Below, piece after piece: positions 59,780-64,000 of a DNA stretch of 64,000 nt (positions are counted from its first letter, which is position 1; each line of letters begins with the position of its first letter). The DNA comes from Xenorhabdus beddingii (GTDB taxonomy: Bacteria > Pseudomonadota > Gammaproteobacteria > Enterobacterales > Enterobacteriaceae), in contig NZ_MUBK01000001.1 of NCBI RefSeq assembly GCF_002127545.1, positions 204,424 through 268,423 on the forward strand, in the 5' to 3' direction. The notes below the pieces were generated by a model. That model ran no database searches. It saw nothing but the letters and a program-made list of their open reading frames with translations, and had not been told where the DNA came from. A program made the position numbers and the translations under genes.

Positions 59780-61144
59780 ATGCAAAATAATGAAAATCAG
59801 CTTAAACAGGGCTTAAGCGTAAGGCACATTCGCTTTATGGCTTTAGGCTCTGCAATAGGCACGGGGCTGTTTTATGGCTCCGCAGCCGCAATTCAGCAAG
59901 CTGGCCCCGCTGTATTGCTGGCCTATTTAATCGGCGGTGCTGCCGTATTTATTGTGATGAGAGCACTTGGCGAAATGGCCGTTCACCATCCCGTCTCCGG
60001 TTCTTTTTCTCAATATGCCAGCCATTATCTAGGGCCTTTGGCCGGTTTCCTGACGGGTTGGATCTATATTCTTGAAATGCTCTTTGTTTGCCTGGCTGAT
60101 ATTACCGCATTCGGCACCTATATGAAGCTATGGTTCCCCCATGTTGATCAATGGATTTGGGTGCTGGGAATTGTCTGTTTTATTGGTGCCCTGAACCTCT
60201 GCCATGTCAAGATCTTCGGTGAAATGGAATTCTGGCTTTCTATCGTCAAAGTGACTGCCATCATTGCCATGATCGTGGGCGGTATTGCCATTATGTTTTA
60301 CGGTTTCGGGCAAGCAACTGAACATGCGACCGGGCTTTCCAATTTATGGGAGCATGGCGGGTTTATGCCAAATGGCATCAGTGGCGTCATCGCTTCATTT
60401 GCCATTGTGATGTTCGCTTTTGGCGGTATAGAAGTGATTGGTATCACCGCCAGCGAAGCAAAAGATCCTGCAAAAACCATCCCTAAAGCAATTAATGCTG
60501 TTCCATTTCGTATATTGATCTTCTATGTCCTGACGCTGTGCATTCTGATGAGTATCTATCCATGGAATCAAATTGGTCAGGATGGAAGTCCATTCGTACA
60601 GATTTTTTCCAATCTGGGCATTAACTCAGCGGCAAATATTCTGAATGTCGTGGTGATTACCGCCGCCATTTCCGCTATCAATAGTGATATTTTTGGTGCG
60701 GGCAGAATGATGTATGGTATGGCTCAGGAAGGACAGGCGCCAGAGTCATTCAAGAAGCTGACCCGCAATGGTGTGCCGTGGATGCCTGTTCTCGTCATGA
60801 CATCGGTTCTGCTGCTGGGAGTGGTTCTGAATTATCTTATTCCTAAGGAAATTTTCATTCTTATCGCTTCTGTGGCTACATTTGCAACCGTTTGGGTATG
60901 GTTGATGATCTTGCTTTCCCATACTGCCATGCGCCGTCAAATGAGTGCGGAAGAGATCAAGACACTGAAATTTCCAATTCCAATGTGGCCGGTTGCTCCA
61001 GCCATTACGATTGTTTTCATGATCAGTGTCATCGTATTGTTAGGTTATTTTGAGCAGACAAGAGATGCGCTATACGTTGGAATAGGTTGGGTATTTGTCC
61101 TCACTTTGGCTTACCTTTTTGGTGTGAAGAAAAAATTGGCGTGA
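59780..61144 (+). CDS. APC-family amino acid permease (ProY-like)
   Basis: A 454-residue, 12-helix inner-membrane amino acid permease. The AAT-family signature [20 protein letters not shown] near residue 14, [17 protein letters not shown] in the middle, and [15 protein letters not shown] toward the C-terminus fit ProY better than AroP, CycA or GabP, by recollection. AAAGGATAGATGGG precedes the ATG. Substrate is unproven; E. coli ProY itself is a cryptic proline (or related) transporter. It stands alone with its own terminator. Confidence 0.85.
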   Translation: MQNNENQLKQGLSVRHIRFMALGSAIGTGLFYGSAAAIQQAGPAVLLAYLIGGAAVFIVMRALGEMAVHHPVSGSFSQYASHYLGPLAGFLTGWIYILEMLFVCLADITAFGTYMKLWFPHVDQWIWVLGIVCFIGALNLCHVKIFGEMEFWLSIVKVTAIIAMIVGGIAIMFYGFGQATEHATGLSNLWEHGGFMPNGISGVIASFAIVMFAFGGIEVIGITASEAKDPAKTIPKAINAVPFRILIFYVLTLCILMSIYPWNQIGQDGSPFVQIFSNLGINSAANILNVVVITAAISAINSDIFGAGRMMYGMAQEGQAPESFKKLTRNGVPWMPVLVMTSVLLLGVVLNYLIPKEIFILIASVATFATVWVWLMILLSHTAMRRQMSAEEIKTLKFPIPMWPVAPAITIVFMISVIVLLGYFEQTRDALYVGIGWVFVLTLAYLFGVKKKLA

Positions 61145-61186
61145 AGAAGAAATTATCGACAATACGTCCTTAAAATCAATAACGTG

Positions 61187-61221
61187 TAAAAAAGGCGTCG
61201 GTTAATTCCGGCGCTTTTTTT
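61187..61221. terminator. Terminator between permease gene and yafD
   Basis: AAAAAAGGCGTCGG / CCGGCGCTTTTTTT imperfect stem with a TTAATT loop. The T-run serves the permease transcript and the complementary T-run serves yafD on the other strand. Confidence 0.8.
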
Positions 61222-62089
61222 ACACATGAGATAGAGAGAAATTCACAATTAATGGGTTGTGATCAGAGGCACCTGTCGTTAAAACAGTTGCACTTAAGAC
61301 ATTTAGTTCACGATAAAAAACGAAATCCAGCGGCTTGCCAAAGACAATCGTTCTGTGGTCATCATCGAAATAGACTTCTTTGAGTTGCATACGATGGGCA
61401 AAACGCGCCAAGACTCTCCGTCTCTGACGACTCCATGCATTAAAGTCCCCGGCAAAAATGACGGGACCATTATGTAAACCTATATAAATGCCAATGTTAT
61501 TCAATTGCCGACTGTAAACATCAACACCAAGGCTGAAGTTAATGGCATGCACGTTTATCACCATCAATTGACGTTCATCGGGTAAGGGATAAATCGTGAT
61601 TAATGACGACTTAGATAGCCTAAGTATGGGTTCCTTTTCACGAAGCGGGCAGCAATAGATAGGTGAGGATGACGCCAATGTCATCACACCCGAGGGATGT
61701 TGAGGTATGGCAAATGCAGGAACTTGATCTGCAATCAAGCCACTGGTTGTAATGAATTTCAATAGATCCGGGGTCGTTTGCGCCTCTTGCAGTAAAATAA
61801 GGTCGCTCTTCTCGATTAACGAAGTCAGAACACTTTGCCATAATGGGCGCTGCTGTTTATAAATATTCCAAATGGCAATGGAAAGCTCATGATTACGGCC
61901 AAGAATCGGCTCTCCCTGTGGTAATGTGGCCTCTTCTAATAATTGCTTAGAGGTAGGAAAAACGCGCTCTACAGGCTGCCCCGCGACGTATCGCATGGTA
62001 TAATTTTTTTTCGCGCGCCTTATATTTACGAGTTTTCTTTCATACAGCCTTCTCGCGTAGCTTTTTATTACCAAGCCTACCTCCGCCAT
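61220..62089 (-). CDS. yafD: Endonuclease/exonuclease/phosphatase family protein YafD
   Basis: A protein of up to 289 residues whose core matches E. coli YafD (266): [71 protein letters not shown], and [13 protein letters not shown]. These are the Asn, Glu, Asp and His positions of the DNase I-like fold. Biological role is unknown. The start is uncertain: the ATG at 62089 has GGGGGGCGG upstream, 62104 is possible, and an internal ATG at 61996 begins the conserved MRYVAG. Confidence 0.88.
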   Translation of the reverse strand: MAEVGLVIKSYARRLYERKLVNIRRAKKNYTMRYVAGQPVERVFPTSKQLLEEATLPQGEPILGRNHELSIAIWNIYKQQRPLWQSVLTSLIEKSDLILLQEAQTTPDLLKFITTSGLIADQVPAFAIPQHPSGVMTLASSSPIYCCPLREKEPILRLSKSSLITIYPLPDERQLMVINVHAINFSLGVDVYSRQLNNIGIYIGLHNGPVIFAGDFNAWSRQRRRVLARFAHRMQLKEVYFDDDHRTIVFGKPLDFVFYRELNVLSATVLTTGASDHNPLIVNFSLSHV

Positions 62090-62384
62090 ACGCCCGCCCC
62101 CCATTTGATTCTACCTAATATGACATACCCATTATTGATTTCAATCTGTTGTGTACAAAAAACCACGCGGCGGTAAAATAATATATTAATGACATGATAA
62201 TACTGTTTCACTTGTAGCAATAAGCTAATCCAAAAATTCATTGATATATCGTTATTTCTAAAAAATATTTCCTTGGTTACTGCACTATTTTTATAAAAAC
62301 AGTTTTCTAAATTTTTCGCTTCATTATCTTAAAAATTTCGGTAAATATTGAAATTCAAGTGTGAAAATAAAAAAGGAACTGGAT

Positions 62385-62858
62385 ATGCCAAAAAATATCT
62401 TCCTGCAAAAAGAGTTGGATACTAAAACAAGAAGATATTATAGAAATATTAAATGATATTTTGGAAAAAAGAGAATTAATATTAAATTATGAAGGGATAT
62501 CTGAAGATCATATCTATTTACATCGGCAAAATAATTTTAATTTATTAATTAGACTTATTGGTGGCGGCGAGAAAAATACAATTTACACAAATGAATTTGA
62601 TATTTTTGTCATCAATCCGACAAATACAGAAATAGTCGTAACTTGCTATCAATTTGATTCAGAAAAAATATACTCCAAAAACAAAAACCAATCAAAAGAA
62701 TTGATGATTGCCATTTTAAACCAAATAAAATTTATTACTTTGAAGCCTATAAATATATCTTAGATTTTGATTTTGAATCCTTTTCCAATAATTTCGTATT
62801 GATTGTACATTCTGATCCGAAAGGATGGATACATGGGGTTATAACAGAGAGACATTAG
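62385..62858 (+). pseudogene. Frameshifted N-terminal part of a HEAT-repeat gene
   Basis: Three frames follow one another with protein-like sequence. An ATG frame begins MPKNIFLQKELDTK at 62385. The frame open from about 62428 to 62763 reads QEDIIEILNDILEKREL, then LHRQNNFNLLIRLIGGGE. A third frame, from about 62705 to 62858, reads IDDCHFKPNKIYYFEAYKY then VLIVHSDPKGW. The shifts fall near A-rich runs. Joined, they give about 155 residues leading directly into the HEAT-repeat frame that starts at 62825. The function of this segment is unknown. Confidence 0.6.
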
Positions 62859-63640
62859 AACCCATACAAAGTATCTGTGCAAATTTACAGGCATCCAGAG
62901 TTCTATTATATGTCAGGCTATTGGGAGAGATGAAGGCATCCCAGTCTATTCAATGCATTGAAAATTTAGCAATATCCGATTACGCAAATTTTGTACGCTG
63001 GGAGGCTGTGCAAAGCCTTTCCAAAATATCGCCATCCAATTGTCTAAAAATCCTTAAAATACTGGCGGAAAATGACCAAGATCCAATGATTAAACAAGCT
63101 GCTATACAAAGCCTGGAAATGACAATGGCAAAAACATTGAATTATTCCGGTGAACGAATGTTATCTGCGGGCAAAGTCATGTTTTATAGACGAAACAAAG
63201 ATGTACATATCCAATATCCACCAAAAGATTTTTGTATATCGTTAAATTTGATTGTGCAACCAATAACAGAAGTGCGCCAACATAAACTGATTTTAGATAA
63301 TGAAGAGAAACTAACCGAAAACCAACAAGTCATTGCCTATATAAAGAAAGGGAGTAAAAAACGCTATCACACCCAAGAGTCACTATTCCACGGGCTATTA
63401 ACATTAGGTAACGAAAAGAGTCGTCAACTCGTTTTACAAGTAGCCCGTAATCACAGTAAAGATGAAATACGTGCTATTGCCTTTGAGACTGCATTAGACG
63501 CTGCTGAGCGTTCATACAACAAGGACGATATTAATGAACTCATTGGCTTAATGAATGATGATGAAAGTAATTATGTCAGAACACAAGTAGAAGAAAAAAT
63601 TAAGACTATCTTATCTAAGATGAGTGAGAAGTCTTTATGA
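62825..63640 (+). CDS. HEAT-repeat protein (possibly the C-terminal part of a broken gene)
   Basis: A 271-residue protein. The first half holds HEAT-like alpha-hairpins: SRVLLYVRLLGEMKASQSIQ, FVRWEAVQSLSKISPSNCL, and DPMIKQAAIQSLEM. The last third has another pair (KDEIRAIAFETALDAAERSY; DDESNYVRTQVEEKIKTIL). GAAAGG precedes the ATG. It overlaps by 34 bases the end of the upstream open frame and may be the continuation of that protein (DPKGW joined to TWGYNRETLEPIQ). It ends 25 bases before the RiPP-like precursor gene, and HEAT proteins can be RiPP-cluster partners, but the role here is inferred only from position. Confidence 0.65.
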   Translation: MDTWGYNRETLEPIQSICANLQASRVLLYVRLLGEMKASQSIQCIENLAISDYANFVRWEAVQSLSKISPSNCLKILKILAENDQDPMIKQAAIQSLEMTMAKTLNYSGERMLSAGKVMFYRRNKDVHIQYPPKDFCISLNLIVQPITEVRQHKLILDNEEKLTENQQVIAYIKKGSKKRYHTQESLFHGLLTLGNEKSRQLVLQVARNHSKDEIRAIAFETALDAAERSYNKDDINELIGLMNDDESNYVRTQVEEKIKTILSKMSEKSL

Positions 63641-63665
63641 TTCTATTAATTACAGGAAAAATACC

Positions 63666-63860
63666 ATGAACCACATCAAACAAGTTCAAAACAAAGAATC
63701 AGAAGCAATTGAAAAAATTTCGCTCGCTTCTTTCGGTACCGAAATCCTGCTGGCTGACGCAGTACCTCACACACTCTCCGGCAACAAAGCGGGTCGTGAA
63801 ATAGATGCCGGGGGGTCTGAATGGGCCCGTTTCTGCCCACATGGTTTATCAGTTGAGTAA
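63666..63860 (+). CDS. XyeA-like RiPP precursor peptide (candidate triceptide)
   Basis: A 64-residue peptide starting MNHIKQVQNKESEAIEKISL; the ATG at 63666 has AGGA about nine bases upstream, while the frame is open from 63624. A hydrophilic/amphipathic leader (residues 1-48) precedes a Gly49-Gly50 motif and a short core SEWARFCPHGLSVE. Trp53-Ala-Arg and Phe56-Cys-Pro are aromatic-x-x units of the kind that Xye-type radical SAM/SPASM enzymes crosslink into three-residue cyclophanes. The family resemblance is from memory and not searched. A strong ribosome binding site at 63984-63991 shows that another gene begins just outside the window. Confidence 0.65.
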   Translation: MNHIKQVQNKESEAIEKISLASFGTEILLADAVPHTLSGNKAGREIDAGGSEWARFCPHGLSVE

Positions 63861-63983
63861 AATCAGCCCGCTATTCTATACACGATATTTATCAGAAGAG
63901 CGTAAGCATCCGGTCATCTCACCTTGCTTTACCAACCAACACTAAAAATGGGGGATTTTTAACTGAAAGGATTATCTGACCAG

Positions 63984-63991
63984 GGAAGGAG
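63984..63991 (+). promoter_or_regulatory. Ribosome binding site for a gene starting at the window edge
   Basis: GGAAGGAG followed by nine bases to the window end (GTTCATTCAA begins at 63991). Spacing predicts a start codon within the first few bases after 64000. The 120-base gap behind the precursor gene contains no ORF. Confidence 0.6.
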
Positions 63992-64000
63992 TTCATTCAA

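Noticed and set aside
63666..63860. Darobactin- or dynobactin-type precursor
   Set aside because: The core lacks the W-x-W-x-K-x-F pattern of darobactin and the dynobactin core. The single W-A-R-F-C-P stretch behind Gly-Gly fits a Xye-type peptide better.

Overview
The window is a low-GC enterobacterial chromosome segment. Gene order and protein similarity point to the Xenorhabdus/Photorhabdus branch of the Morganellaceae, most likely Xenorhabdus. This rests on remembered E. coli and Salmonella homologues and on the Xye-type peptide gene at the right end; no search was run. Core blocks are recognisable: yadH-yadG/can/hpt, yacC-speE-speD, yjiA-yjiX-btsT, mutS-miaE, ispD-ispF-truD with surE-pcm-nlpD-rpoS, the sulfate assimilation genes cysG-D-N-C and cysJ-I-H, and queD/queE. 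AT-rich accessory islands lie between them.

Left part (1-8.7 kb): an ABC exporter (yadHG), carbonic anhydrase and hypoxanthine phosphoribosyltransferase, then an AT-rich bacteriocin island. The island holds a HlyD-type adaptor, a C39-peptidase ABC exporter and a small peptide with a double-glycine-type leader, and is followed by an IS30 remnant. 8.3-10.5 kb: yacC and the spermidine genes speE-speD. 10.6-20.7 kb: an orphan GNAT-like protein, then a hexose-phosphate sensing and uptake island in which uhpABC-like regulators sit next to an afuABC-type ABC importer. The upstream regions of uhpA and afuA share a strikingly conserved promoter/operator layout.

Middle part (20.8-37.9 kb): a MATE exporter, a CsgG/DUF4810/GNA1162 lipoprotein trio, a tandem hairpin repeat, a solitary KAS III-like enzyme, the serine transporter yhaO/dlsT, an orphan FimB-type recombinase, yjiA-yjiX-btsT, a phosphoethanolamine transferase, a divergent second methionine aminopeptidase, a pRiA4b-ORF3-type protein and an internally deleted fic gene facing a possible antitoxin.

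Right part (37.9-64 kb): mutS-miaE; rpoS-nlpD-pcm-surE, separated from truD-ispF-ispD-ftsB by an inserted P-loop kinase gene and short repeats; cysC-N-D-G and cysH-I-J; queD/queE; a ProY-like permease; yafD. The last 1.6 kb appears to be the left edge of a RiPP locus. It has a frameshifted HEAT-repeat gene followed by a 64-residue precursor peptide resembling XyeA, which is a substrate of a radical SAM cyclophane synthase (triceptide class). The maturase gene, if present, should begin at or just beyond base 64000, because a strong ribosome binding site lies at 63984-63991.
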